DNA from: Coffea arabica
Taxonomy: Eukaryota; Streptophyta; Magnoliopsida; Gentianales; Rubiaceae
Assembly: GCF_036785885.1 (NCBI RefSeq)
Contig: NC_092322.1
Location: forward strand, 12,422,466 to 12,486,465
Length of the DNA: 64,000 nt
Direction: 5' to 3'
Part shown: one piece after another, positions 21,315-33,083 of the stretch
Layout of the letters: each line of letters opens with the position of its first letter
How positions within the stretch are numbered: position 1 is the first letter of the stretch
Made by a program: the position numbers and the translations under genes
Notes under the pieces: model-generated
The model's database searches: none
What the model was told of the DNA's origin: nothing
The model's input: the letters and a program-made list of their open reading frames with translations, nothing else

Positions 21315-23365
21315 CCCGAAAATTTGTAACTTTCTCTGAGAATTTTTAAGTTAACAATGGTCAAGAATATGCCTCTTTTATGATTTGAAAAAAATCAGCG
21401 AGCTAAGATGAATGAATTGATAAAAATTTTTTGATCAATAAGATGTCACGGGTTACAGAAAGAAGGAGCTGAGGGAATAAATAGATGTACATATTAGAAC
21501 TTACCAAATTCTATTTGGTTTAGGACAATGTTTCTGAAGATTAATCCTAATTGGTTTAGGACAATGTTTATAAAATTTAATCCTAGTTCGTTTCAAGAAA
21601 TTAAAAAAAAAAAAAAAAGTTTCAAGAAAATTAAAGAAATTTTTTACTGAAATTTCTTGTTCTGGGCTCTAATGTTGACAATCTTCTAACAAGAAAAAGG
21701 TCTACGCGGGACAATTTCAATAATTAGAAAAGGTCTACCAAAATGTTTTCTACGACTTCGCAAGAAGAGTTGGGAAGAAGATTGTTTTGGCCAAAAACTC
21801 TGGAGATATATTCAATATAAGAAACTTCTTCCCAAAAAAAAAAGGCATGAAAGAAAAAAGGAAACATCAGAATAACTATAACCTCAAGAACTACAACTGT
21901 GAAGCTCAATGAGAACCGCCCTAATATTACCCTTCACGCTGACATTACAATCCCATTCCAAAAAATTCTGCAGTAATTTAGCTCCAAATCTCCTATACAA
22001 ACCATAAATCATTGCAGCCATGATTCTATGATCTTTGAAGCCCTAAAAGGCAACATCTGAGACAGTGACGAATCCTCCAGCTTCACCAGTGTCTACAAAG
22101 CCGAGTCACAAGAAGCAAGAAAATTGCTAGACTATCAACCTGGAGCACTCATCAAGTGATGCTAATGCATTTTTAACCAACACCATCAAATTGAGATTCT
22201 GAAGCATCAAAGATTGTTAATATACTTCACGTCACAAGTTGCTTTTATCCATCAGAAGACAGCAGAATTTCATAAATGACTCGTATGAAGCAACAAACTG
22301 GGAGAAGTAGGAGGAAGGAATATTAGTACCAATTCTGTGGCAGTTTGAAGGAACAAAGAAAAGAAGTAGGGAAACTGAAGTAAAGAAGAAAATGTACCAC
22401 GGAGACAGAAGAAAGTAGATGGATATGCTTTGCAGGCCTGGAATACAATACATCAACCATATAAGGTACTTGTCTAGCAAAATATATGTCGAATAATAGC
22501 ATGCCAAGTTTGTACAGAAACTTGGCATTAGCATGGCATGCATTTAATGTTTGGTGAAATATCCTGAGACTGAGAGATTGCCATTTTATAAGTTAGTATA
22601 AAAACCTTATACAGAAACATTGAATACTCTTTCAACCTTTGCTATTTCACAATGTAAAGTCAACTTGATATTTAGTACCAGACAACTAATGGGCTGATAC
22701 AGAGCAATTGGTATAATTGCATTAACTAGGGAGGGCTAAGAATCAAGTCCTGATCAGGCACAGTTTTAGGCCATCATATGACTTGCTATTAAGTCATCCT
22801 CATGTGGCGTAAATAAATATATATACAGACTTGGATGGCTACATACACACAAATTACCTACAGTTATCATATTCAGAATATTTATACCAACCTCTTGTTA
22901 TACCGCTTCATACAGATGTTTAACTTGTCCAAAAGCTCAGCCGCCTTGTAGTTCAGACAAAATGCAGGTTTTTTTTCTTTTTTTTGGGTAGGTACACAAA
23001 ATGCAGGTTCCTCTTCTAATTTTCTCAAATGGAGGAAAAAAATACACACGCATGCACGCAAAAGAATGTTGATGCAATCACAATGAAAGTACCATAAAAA
23101 TGAAACCCAAATCAAGAAACAGAAAAGGTGATAATAATTTCCGAACTGACACGTAACTTTTTATATGCAGCAGGAAAGAGAGAGTCCGGAAGTGTTCTAT
23201 CAATTAGTCAACATGAGAGAAAGAAATTACCAATTAACTTGGAAGAAGACATTGTCAGGGGCCTCTCAACAATGGGTCTGATGCATGGTCCTCAATAAGT
23301 CAAACGTTCTTTGGATGATATAGAAAGTACAAAAGAGGACAAACCAAATCACTGGTCCATTCCAC
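21315..23365. other. Intergenic stretch between the F-box and PPR genes
   Basis: No convincing coding region is seen. At the left end there is a doublet GGTTTAGGACAATGTTT (about 21518-21570) and an A15 tract. The right end is probably the 3' UTR of the PPR gene. Confidence 0.5.
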
Positions 23366-25344
23366 CTATAACTTTGCAGCAGTCACTTGTTTTCTTGAAT
23401 CGTCAGTATTGCTAGCCATCTTGTGGCTTGCAGGTGAAGACCCAAAAGCTCCCAAAGCATCTAGGAAGAAGCTTTTATTTGGGATGATTCCATCTTTGTC
23501 CATGTACAACATCAATTTTTTTACCAGCTCCTTCATGTTTGCTTTAGTGTAGGCCTTGTACAAAAGCTTATAGGTTGAAGCATCAATAGAAAATGCTCTA
23601 GAGGCATGTATACTCTCAAAAAGTGTGTCTGCTTCTAATGGCAAACCATTCATGCAGTAGACATCCAGCATTGCATTGAGTGTTGAAACCTTCTTCTCCT
23701 TCCCAGATTCTCTCACCTTATCAAATATCTCTCTTGCTTTGAAAACGCAGTCGCAATAGCCATACATCATAATAACACATTCATAAGTGATGAAATTTGG
23801 GGAATATCCCATGTCAGTGATCTTCTGAAAAATCAACTCTGCCTTCTCCCTCAGCCTTGCTTTTCCATAGTTTGTGATCATTGAATTAAATGTGGGAAGT
23901 GTTGGTTTCTCCTTGGAATGTAACAAGCTCTTAAAAACTTGTTCCATCTTTTCAAATTCTTGCTTTCTTCCATATGAATCAATCAACAAATTAAAAGTAA
24001 TTAGATCAGGTCTCAGCTGGTTACTCTTCATTCGTGATAGAACAGATTCCATTTCCCTAATCATCCCATTTTTCCCATATGCATCCATCACTCCATTAAA
24101 CGTGAAGATATCAGGTGTAACAATGCTCTCATCAAGATCTTTGAACAATGCGTTAACTTGATCAACATCCCGTGCCTGAGCAAATGCTCTCAAAAGGATG
24201 TTATACGTTACTACATTAGGTGGACACCGTTCCATTCCCTTCATCTTACCAAAGTATCCTAAAGCCTTAGCCAAGGCCTTGGCTTTATCACGACTATGAA
24301 GGTGGGCCGTGATCAGTGCATTATACACTGAGGTGTCAGGTTTACATCCACTATTACGCATCTCAGAGAAAAGCCACATAGCCATCCTCGTTTGTCCCTT
24401 CTTCCCCATAACTGATATCAACTTCGAATAAACACCATTATCTGCTATATACCACCGTTGCTTATGCATCCATCTGAACACCTAAACATTCATTATATGT
24501 AAGTAAAACCAAGACCTCGTCCTTGATATTAACAACAGTACTACATCACCACTGCCTTGCCTTCATTCAAGCAAATAATTTACAGCCACTTGCCAGTAGC
24601 AAAACTGACAATAAACATTATTCAAAATTTGATTTCTAGACATGAAACTTATTTTTTGAACCTACAGCCAATGCACATGAAGACAAACACTTACTTTTCA
24701 TTTCTCACTATTTTGAAACAGTCTAATCTGCACTACGGGATACAAAAACGACCCTTATCTTTAACATAGTAAATGACATAATTTTGATTAAATTCGCAAA
24801 GAAAATGAAATCCATAGTGCATTGCACAGTCATTAGCTCAGAGGCACAACACATCCATAAGAAATGGATAAAAATTCAACGAACATATAAAAGAACCCAA
24901 CAGAACCATACAATTAATTAAGAACCGCAATAACGAATTGAGAAAAAGCCCCGAATTCAAGAAAAGGGTTCAAACCTCCAGACACTGAAGCCACTTATCA
25001 GTCTTGCCAAGCTCTTCAAAAAGCAAGAAACAATGCTCAGTTCTCACAAGCTTCACATACTTGTTCAAAGTGGCCACCAAAGGCTGCTTCTTTTCATCAA
25101 AATTCCTCATTAATAGACCAACCAGTTCCTCTGCTTCTGAAATGGCCCTCTTGGTCTTTGTTCTCTTCTTCTTTGGCCTTGTGGGCACATTGCTGATGAT
25201 GCAATAAATGGGTTTTTTCCTGGCAATACATGGTTGAGAGACACTAATGAAATTCTGGGAAGAATTTGGGTAAAATTTTGGGAGAAGAAATGCTGGTTTT
25301 GATGGAGAGAATTGCAGAGTCGCTGGGAAGTTTGACGGAGTCAT
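23366..25344 (-). CDS. EMB2453: P-type PPR protein, chloroplast (EMB2453 / PPR5-like)
   Basis: Two exons, 24976-25344 and 23366-24481, joined in frame by a GT-AG intron, give 494 residues. Exon 1 encodes a Ser/Pro-rich, acid-poor transit peptide and a basic KKKRTKTKR stretch. Exon 2 encodes P-type 35-residue PPR motifs (for example VVTYNILLRAFAQARDVDQV and ITFNLLIDSYGRKQEFEK) without E or DYW domains. The sequence matches what I recall of Arabidopsis EMB2453 (At4g39620) and maize PPR5, which stabilises the chloroplast trnG-UCC precursor and helps its splicing. The frame stays open upstream of 25344, but that part runs through a tRNA gene, so I chose the Met at 25344. Orthology is supported by the neighbouring GGT1 and AGT2 genes; the start is less certain. 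Confidence 0.85.
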
Positions 25345-25490
25345 ATTTACTTTCGCTGGGGGCAGTGGACTGTGGAGTGGGATTCGGCTTAGCTTGGGTG
25401 AAGAAGATGTTGTCTGAAATGACGAGAATGCCCATGCAGTAAGTAAGGAATGAGGGGCAAAAATGAAGGACCCGTATTGGATCGGGGTTT

Positions 25491-25562
25491 TGAACCCGAC
25501 GTGAATCGAACACGCAACCTTCTGATCTGGAGTCAGACGCGCTACCATTGCGCCACGGATCC
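25491..25562 (-). tRNA. tRNA-Trp (anticodon CCA)
   Basis: The minus strand gives a 72-nt cloverleaf. The acceptor stem is GGATCCG paired with CGGGTTC plus discriminator A. The D-arm is GGCGCAATGGTAGCGC, the anticodon loop is CTCCAGA with CCA, and the T-arm contains GTTCGATTC. There is no intron. It lies 146 bp upstream of the PPR start on the same strand. It may therefore share or disturb that gene's promoter or 5' UTR. Confidence 0.95.
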
Positions 25563-25656
25563 ACTTGATGTGATATCAATATATTTTAAAATTATTTTGA
25601 ACCTCTCACTCTCTGTAGTTTACTTTCTAAATTACCACACGCAAGTTTAATTGGGC

Positions 25657-26172
25657 GTATAGCTATTAACGAACCGAGCCGAACTCGAGTATGTGATAAT
25701 CGAGACTCGAACCCCTAATCGAGTCAGCTCGAGTTCATTCGATTAGTAATTCGAGTTTCACAAATTATTCGAGATCGACTCGATGTGATCGGTAGAAAAC
25801 TCGAGCTCGATCTCAAACTCGAGTTCAAAATCGAGTCGAGCTTATTGAGCTCGAACTCGAGTCTGTCGAGCCTATAGAGTATCAAACACACAATAAAAAT
25901 GACACTATACCCCTACTATTTATAGTAGTTTCAAGTTCAAACTCGAGCCTGTCGAGCTGTAGAGTATCAAATACACAATGAAATGATGCTAATACCCCTA
26001 CTATTCAAGCCTGTCGAACTTAAACGAGTCGAGCATAACTCGGCTCGTCTATTAAACGAGCATCAAGTTGAACTCTAGCTCAGCTCATTTCTCTCAATAA
26101 ACCAGCCGAGTCGAGCCCTTATCGAGTCGGGTCGAGTTCGACTCGCAAGCTACCCGGTTCGATTAACAGCTC
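25657..26172. mobile_element. Non-autonomous hAT-like element with TCGAG-rich interior (copy 1)
   Basis: The 516-bp segment is bounded by the duplication TAATTGGGC (25648-25656 and 26173-26181). The ends are imperfect inverted repeats, AGCTATTAACGAACCG at the left and the inverse of CGGTTCGATTAACAGCT at the right. The interior is dense in CTCGAG/TCGAG words. It holds two tandem copies of a segment starting GAGTATCAAA and ending CCCCTACTATT (about 25876-25920 and 25961-26004). No coding capacity is visible. Confidence 0.7.
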
Positions 26173-28121
26173 TAATTGGGCATGAGAAGGTTGTCGAAAT
26201 CTTTGTTGTTATATAATAAGATTTTAACTTGACAAAAATGTAGGCAGCCAATTAGATATAGATATTGTAAATCATCCAATCATCTTTGTCGAATCTCTTT
26301 GGAATTCTCCTCCAACTTTTTATTAATCATTTGCTGTTGGATGATTTTTAACAATCTTAATAATAAAACCTCTTTTTCTTATAAAAAATAGTATTATAAT
26401 TCAAGAGCACACCAGGTTAGTGTCCCTCCAAATTACGCACCCAATTGCTTTAATACAGATTTATCTCAACTTACTTTCAACATTTTCTGCAACTTACAAA
26501 GTGTAGTCTTCATAATATTTTTGTACAGCATGACCTTAGTAATTTACCTATTCTTTGTTTCAATTGGTAATGAAACCTGTAAAAATTATCTTACTAATAG
26601 AAGTAGAGTGTAATTTGGAATTGGATATTCGCTTTTAAACATAATTGAGTATTAACAAAGTTTAATTATTTAATTACTTATAATTAATCGATGTAAACCC
26701 TTACATTTTTGTTTGCTTTCTAAGTGACCAGTCTATATATACCATTAGTTTTTGTTTACCCTTTAAAAACACCCTTTTCTAGATATGCAACTTCTTGCCC
26801 AACTAGTCATTCATTTCATTTCAAGATAATGAACACATTACTAGGATATGCCAAATAACCTCATATGTAATACATATTAGTGGTTCAGGCATACCCAAGA
26901 TTTGTGCAACTAATGAAAATATATTTAAAATAATTAGGATTTTTTTTGTTTGAAAGCAGTAGTTTGAAAGGTTTTTCTAACATGCATCCAATAACACACC
27001 TAAACCCCACATTATCTACCATGAATACATACATACTCTTTACATTGATATTTTTTCCCTGATTAATATTACCTTTTTAAAATATAAAACCTAAAGTTTG
27101 ACAAACCGTAGTTTAAAAAAATTCAACTATTTTACTATTTTAAAGAAGTCATAGTTTTTTGTTAGGAAAGTAGTAGTTAATTTAACAATGTGGAGTGGTT
27201 GTAGGGAGATGAGTGGTTAAATAGTGTAATTATTTTTCGAGATAAGGATAGATTAGGCTGTACATTAAATGAAAAAATTTGTTTAAACCAAATCCTTCCT
27301 TCCCTCTATTATATATATTAATGCTCAATGCACACCTAATATGTCTGCAATCAAAAAATACATAATATTTATGATCACATATTTTAAATAAATTTTTTAT
27401 TACTGAAGCAAACCTTAATCTTTTAATTTTTTTTATAAAATAATTTTATATTGGTAGTTATAATGTTTAGGGGTAGTAATGTTGAAAACATATACGACTT
27501 AAATAGTTAAAAGTATAAATAGTCATGGGTAATTGTAGGTAGTTAAATTAAAAGTAGTTTTTATAAGGGTAAAAAAAAAGTTCATAAAGTAACGATAAAT
27601 GTTAATTCCAATATTAACTCCAAAATCCTTCCTCAGGATTTACATATAGTGTGTGTGTGCATGTATACACACTAGTGCTTAAGGCACACTCGATGCATGT
27701 GCAATAATAAATAAATATTTAAAATTTTTTTAAAGATATTTGTTGAAATTATTTTTTATGAGATTTGATATTATATTTTTATAATACATACGGAAAATTG
27801 ACATTTATGTAAATAAAATGTATAAATAGACTATTATCTAGCAGTGTATAATTATAAAAAGAAAGGTAGAAGTAGATATGATAGTAGATAGGAGAGACAC
27901 AAACAAATATGACATTAGGTAGGAGAGACAAAAATAGATATGATAGGTGAATAGTCATATTTAAAGAGTAATTTATGAAGATCATATGATGACAATTTTT
28001 TATTTACACCAAAAGCCTCCCTACCCCTTTATATATGGTATAAATAGAGATAAACGTAAATTTGAAAGCACATGAGGTTAACACCAAGTTGGTGTTAACT
28101 TCCTACACAGTCTTTATTATT

Positions 28122-28154
28122 GTAAATATATATATGTATATATATATATATATT
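28122..28154. repeat. (TA)n-rich microsatellite
   Basis: Alternating AT, broken once by TG, covers about 30 bp. Confidence 0.85.
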
Positions 28155-28802
28155 GATTATGCAATACATTAATTATGCCAAAGTACTACATAAAGCTGGT
28201 CCCCAATTGGGCTGACTCCTTCATTGCACAACTCTGATTAGTTTCCAGATAGGTTTTGACAATCAGCCCAAACAGAGACGGACCCATTGTAATTCTCTAC
28301 TTTAACTCCCCCTGTACTGTTCCCAACGAGCTGCATTGGGAATGGCCTCATGTAACCAACTCCCAGTTTTCGTAGCCCAATGAACCTGAGCTTTCTTTAC
28401 CATGGGCTTCTATCCTAGCAAGCCGCTCGACAAAATAAATTTGTTACAGAAAATTAGTTGTTTAAGACTTTCATTTGTGTTCTTTTCTTTGAACTCTTCC
28501 ACGCGGACCACAGGCCCCACCCACTGTTTTGTTCCTTTCTTTGAGCTTCTAGACGAAAGTACGAATTTATCTCTTTACCTGCTTCATATCTTAGATATTT
28601 TTCTTCCATTCCTAAGCAAACTGAGTATGAATTCAATCAAATTGAAATAACTGTGGAGGGTAGCTTGCAATTGACTTTTAGATCTTCAATTGCTTCACGG
28701 ATCCAACAGTAGAAAATCAAATGTGCAAGTTGGTGTCCTTGACCATAACACGATTTGAAAGAACCACTACAGCTTTACTTGACTAATAAAGGGGAAAAAA
28801 AC

Positions 28803-29013
28803 ACGATTGATTTCTTTATCTTTGTAATCAATAAAGACATATATAATGACGTAATCCACAAAAAAAATGAGAGAAATAACAAACTATGTAACATGTAACT
28901 AGAAAAAAATATGATTGATTTCTTTATTTTTGTAATCAGTAGAGCCATATGTAATGATGTAATCTATAGAAAATGAGAGAAATGGCAAATTATGTAACAT
29001 ATAACTAACTCAG
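28803..29013. repeat. Tandem duplication of about 108 bp, left edge of P450 duplication unit 1
   Basis: The first copy (28803-28908) and the second (28911-29013) both read GATTGATTTCTTTAT...TTTGTAATCA...GAGAGAAAT...TATGTAACAT. A related copy occurs at about 45013-45125 upstream of P450 gene C. The matching flanks mark the left boundary of the duplicated P450 unit. Confidence 0.75.
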
Positions 29014-29348
29014 TCTAGCTGAATTTGCCATTAAGGAAGGATTTAAAACTCTCATTAAGTATAGGTCAAGAGATCAAATTTTTTGACTTGCGTTATTTTC
29101 CTAATTTCCTGATCTGTTGGCGATTCAATCCCTTAAGATTTTTTGTTGATCTCTTTAGCTTTGATCATTTCCTGTACCTAGAATAGAAGGACTTATCTTT
29201 TCGAAAAAAAGAAAAAAACAACAAACTCCGTAACACGTGACAATTGATGAGAGCCACAATGTCATTACTTTCTGTTCGGATGTCGTTTTTTTTTGCCAGT
29301 AAGTAGGTATACAGACCCAACTAAATCAAGGAAATGCTATGGCACTAG

Positions 29349-29844
29349 TAGGGCTGGAGCTGAACCAAGTAGCTCGACTCGAGCTCACGAGCTACTTGGT
29401 CAGCAGCTCGAGCTCGAGCTCGGTTGACCAAGCTCGAGCTCGAGCTCGGTTGACCAAGCTCGAGCTGCTTGTTAGAGCTATCGAGTCGAGCTCGAGCTTG
29501 AAAATATAATACTCGAGAGCTTGACGAGCTCTATCGAGTTTTTTATAATATATATTTTAATTTTTAAGTATTGTGAAATGTCAATAATATCCTTTATTTA
29601 AAATTATATATAAAATATTAATTTTTATTACTTGAGATTGATTAGGCTTGATTGAGCTCGAATAAGCTCGATTGAGCTTGATTTGAATTAATTACATTTA
29701 ATTAAACTCGAGCTTGAGTTCCATAAATTGATGTCGAGCTCGAATTTTAAAAGGTTGACGAGCTCGAGCTTAATTATTTTGCCTCGAGTCGAGCTCGATT
29801 CGACTTGCACTACTCGAGCTCGATTCGACTCGACAGCACCCCTA
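29349..29844. mobile_element. Non-autonomous hAT-like element with TCGAG-rich interior (copy 2)
   Basis: The 496-bp segment starts TAGGGCTG and ends CAGCACCCCTA, an imperfect terminal inverted repeat. It is flanked by GGCACTAG (29341-29348) and GGCACTAC (29845-29852), an 8-bp duplication typical of hAT. The interior repeats GCTCGAGCTCGAGCTCGG and related palindromes. Its interior style matches 25657-26172 but its ends differ. It sits about 1.1 kb upstream of P450 gene A and is absent at gene C. Confidence 0.7.
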
Positions 29845-29858
29845 GGCACTACCTTTAA

Positions 29859-29928
29859 ATTTTTTTTGTTACAGGTGAGATTTGAACCCTCACCTACAGT
29901 TCAAGGAGGGAGCTGGTGACCACCGAGC
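29859..29928 (-). mobile_element. Short tRNA-derived SINE-like fragment
   Basis: On the minus strand the sequence reads GGTGGTCACCAGCTCCC (box-A-like), then GGGTTCAAATCTC (box B), and ends in A10. The length of about 70 bp suggests a fragment or a tRNA-like retrosequence. Confidence 0.4.
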
Positions 29929-30044
29929 TTAGATTTGTTCGGATGTCAATTTCAGTGAACATATGGCGTTGAACATCTTTCCATCTTGCCATAAAAATAT
30001 CTGGAAAAGCACAGGAGAAGTCAGCTGTATCTAGTATGGGGACA

Positions 30045-30265
30045 AGGGGCAGGGCGGCGGTTTTGGTCATTTTCAACAGCGTGTAACTTTGGTTGTACAC
30101 GATGTAATTTTATTTGCACAATGTGTAACTTTAGTATAAAATTTTGCAGGCCCCACACACGTTGTGAAAATCGATGTATAACTAGTGATCTGGACCGTAC
30201 ATTTTTTTTGGCCAAAATCTGGCCGTGAACAGTTCAGGAGCGGTCTGATGACCGCTCCTGCCCCT
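30045..30265. mobile_element. 221-bp MITE with 14-bp inverted ends
   Basis: It starts AGGGGCAGGGCGG and ends CCGCTCCTGCCCCT, nearly perfect inverted copies. The homologous region upstream of P450 gene C (about 45990) runs straight through without this block. The insertion therefore came after the P450 duplication. Confidence 0.65.
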
Positions 30266-30425
30266 CAGATTGATATTTCACAGCCTTTACGTTAGAGACT
30301 ATATATAGGAAAATCCTACAGTAAGGCACGCACAATCAACGATAGCGATAGAAATAAATTAAAAGATAGTTCAGTTCCTAAATTTTAGAAATTATTATTT
30401 TCGTGTAAAATGGATCTTTTATCCC

Positions 30426-30745
30426 ATTTTTTGTTTTATTTTTATTATATTATTATTTTTTCTTCATAAATATTATATTTTAATTTTTTTGTTATTTTAA
30501 GATCGAATAATTATTAACTGAATAAAAAATAAATAAAATAGCCTTAAAAAACATAATAGCATATTAAAAAATACTGTAGAAAATTCATAAAAAATCTTAG
30601 TTTTATGCATTTTAATTTTTTTATTTTTTGAGTTCATTAAATTTTGTGTATTACACAGTTAATAATTATTGAATTTTAAAAAAAATAAAAAATATATGAT
30701 ATTTATGAAAGAAAAATAATACGGAGTAATATAATAAAAAGTCAA
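30426..30745. repeat. AT-rich fold-back element in the promoter of P450 gene A
   Basis: Two arms of about 90 bp are inverted copies of each other (left arm ends AATAATTATTAACTG at 30520, right arm starts CAGTTAATAATTATT at 30656). They surround a 135-bp spacer. The same interval upstream of gene C lacks it. It is MITE-like, with no coding capacity. Confidence 0.6.
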
Positions 30746-30994
30746 ACGGACAGTTAGAGAGAAGATCGTTGTAATATTCGCGTCTATGTGCTTGGAAATG
30801 TGATAAGTTTCAGTCAGCATCTTGTAGGTAGGTGAACTCTGTACGTAATACAATTTTTTATTCACAACCGTCAAATTATTAAGCTTTACACATAGTTATC
30901 CAATACTACTACTAGACATAAATAGCTGCTGTGAGGCCCATTCTTAGATCAGAAAAAAAGAAGCACTAGAATACCATTAAGCAAACTAAGAAAG

Positions 30995-32893
30995 ATGATG
31001 AGCATTCATTGGCTATGGACAGCTCTAGCCTTGGCTGCAGTCTGGTTTTTTCTTCAAGACTTGTTCTTGATGAAGAAGAGAAAGAGATTTCCTCCAGGTC
31101 CAAAAGGGCTTCCTATTATAGGAAATCTGCATCTGTTAGGCAAGAATCCTCATCAAGATTTGGCAAAACTAGCCAAAAAGCATGGCCCTTTAATGTACAT
31201 GCGATTCGGTTATGTCCCAGCAATCATTGTCTCATCCCCTGAAGCAGCTGAAAAGTTTCTCAAGACTTACGATCAAGTTTTTGCTAGTAGGCCTTATCAT
31301 GAATCTTCTTGGCACGTTAGTTATGAGCAAAGGAACTTGTCTTTTGCCCAATATGGACCGTATTGGCGAAACATGCGTAAGCTTTGCATTCTGCAGCTGC
31401 TCAGTAGCCACAAAATCAATTCATTTCTGCCAATGAGAAGAGAAGAGGTTGGAACATTGGTTAAATCACTCAAACAGGCTGCCTCAGATGGGGCTGCTGT
31501 TGACCTTAGTGCAGCAATTTCTTCCTTGGGTGCAAATATGAGTTGCTTGATGATATTTGGGAAGAAATATATGGACAAGGATTTTGATGATAGGGGGTTT
31601 AGAGATGTCATTCAAGAAGCACTTCGTCTTGGGGCCACGCCTAACCTCGGTGACTACTTTCCTCTGCTTGGTGTGCTTGACCTTCAGGGACTTACTCGCC
31701 GGTTTAAGGATCTTGCCAAGGTGTTTGATAAATTTTTTGAGAAAATCATTGATGAGCATCTACAGTCTCAGGAGCACAAGCAAACCAAGGATGTTGTAGA
31801 CATCATGATGGGAATTATGCAATCTGGAGAAGCTGAGTTTGAGTTCGACCGTCGTCATGTCAAAGCCGTCTTGTTGGTATGTTTTAGACCTTTTCTGGTT
31901 TGCTGGTTTATTGTTCATATACGTAGCCCATAGCACCAGATTTTTGTATTGCTTGTTGAATTTATTATTAGCTTTTTTCTACAAAGTTCTCGGTTAGTCA
32001 TAACTTCTGGACTAAACAAATTCAAATAACTAAATCTGTCGTTAGTTGACAAAATTTTGCACCTTAACACATGATCTGGAATTCTGTGTTCTTACTTTCT
32101 TCAAAATAATACCAGCGTTCTTTTCTGAGGCTCTCATTTGTTTATCTGTTGAGAAAGGGGTTGTTTCATAGCCAAATCAAATAATTGCAATCCTTGCAAC
32201 AAATGAAGACAAATTTGATACCTATTTTGATCTTGACATTATGCCTAACTCCGCCAATTCCTTACCTCAACTGCACAGGATTTGCTTGTAGCCTCAATGG
32301 ACACCTCAGTCACGGCTGTTGAATGGGCGATCTCAGAACTCCTCAGGCGTCCTGAGGCAATGAGGAAACTCCAGAAAGAATTGGAAGACAAAGTTGGATT
32401 GGAGAGGACTGTAGAGGAATCAGACGTTGAAGGCCTTGAATATTTGGACATGGTTATCAAAGAAACCATGAGGCTTCATCCTGTGGCCCCACTATTGCTT
32501 CCCCATGAGTCAATGGAAGATTGCGCAGTTGATGACTTCCACATTCAGAAAAAATCAAGGATCATCATAAACGTATACGCAATTGGACACGATCCAAATG
32601 TCTGGCCTGATCCTGAGACCTTCATCCCTGAAAGATTCAAAGATAGCAATATAGACCTTCGGGGGCAAGATTTTCAACTCATACCATTTGGCTCAGGCAG
32701 AAGAGGCTGCCCTGGTTTGCAGTTGGGGATCCTCCTTGTTCGTTTTGTGCTGGCACAGTTGGTGCATTGCTTCAATTGGGAACCTGCAGATAATATTAAG
32801 CCAACTGATTTGGATATGTCGGAGACTTTTGGCTTAGTACTCGCAAGAGCAAAGCATTTAAAGGTTGTACCTACTTACCGATTACAAGAATGA
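30995..32893 (+). CDS. Cytochrome P450, CYP71AU-like (gene A)
   Basis: Two exons, 30995-31876 and 32279-32893, with a GT-AG phase-0 intron, give 498 residues, the normal length for CYP71-clan enzymes. Visible parts are an N-terminal membrane anchor ([18 protein letters not shown]), the PPGPKGLP hinge (about 33-40), the I-helix VASMDTS (about 298-304) with the acid-alcohol pair, ExxR in KETMR (356-359), PERF (411-414) and the heme loop [10 protein letters not shown] with Cys438. It is an ER-bound monooxygenase, presumably of specialised metabolism; the substrate is unknown. It is about 92% identical to gene C by residue count. The differences cluster in substrate-recognition regions. The subfamily assignment rests on remembered CYP71AU proteins. 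An ATAAATA TATA-like box lies about 78 bp upstream. Confidence 0.92.
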
Positions 32894-33083
32894 GTAGAGA
32901 GTGTGGGCTCCAACTTTTATCTATATGTCTGTCTAGCTATACTCTCTTTAGAAGTATCACAAATTTTATTTGATTGAAAGAAAATTAAGCAAAATTTGGT
33001 TATAGTTTTGTTGATGCTCAAATTTCCCTGTAAACAATAATTGCATACATTGCATTGGATTTGAATAGTAATGATATAATCAA

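Larger units (their letters stand above)
26182..29340. other. AT-rich intergenic stretch left of the P450 cluster
   Basis: No gene is supported over 3.1 kb. It is very AT-rich, with a (TA)n/TATG microsatellite near 28122-28154 and a tandem duplication at 28803-29013. Two related short segments (about 27320-27400 and 27670-27750, each with GCACACC or GGCACAC followed by TGCAAT) look like worn copies of one small repeat. Confidence 0.45.

Noticed and set aside
25345-25548. In-frame N-terminal extension of the EMB2453-like protein
   Set aside because: The extra residues would be translated from the tRNA-Trp gene and the Met at 25344 starts a good transit-peptide-like sequence.
28122-28154. TATA promoter in the TA tract
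   Set aside because: It is a simple microsatellite with no gene starting within a suitable distance.
28200-28650. Possible gene fragment (open frame 28402-28650 and minus-strand GSWLHEAIPNAARWEQY)
   Set aside because: The readable stretches are short, end in stops and match no family I know; no splice pattern links them.
29380-29480. CRISPR-like or satellite array in the CTCGAG repeats
   Set aside because: The repeats are short palindromic words without spacers, inside a bounded hAT-like element of a plant genome.
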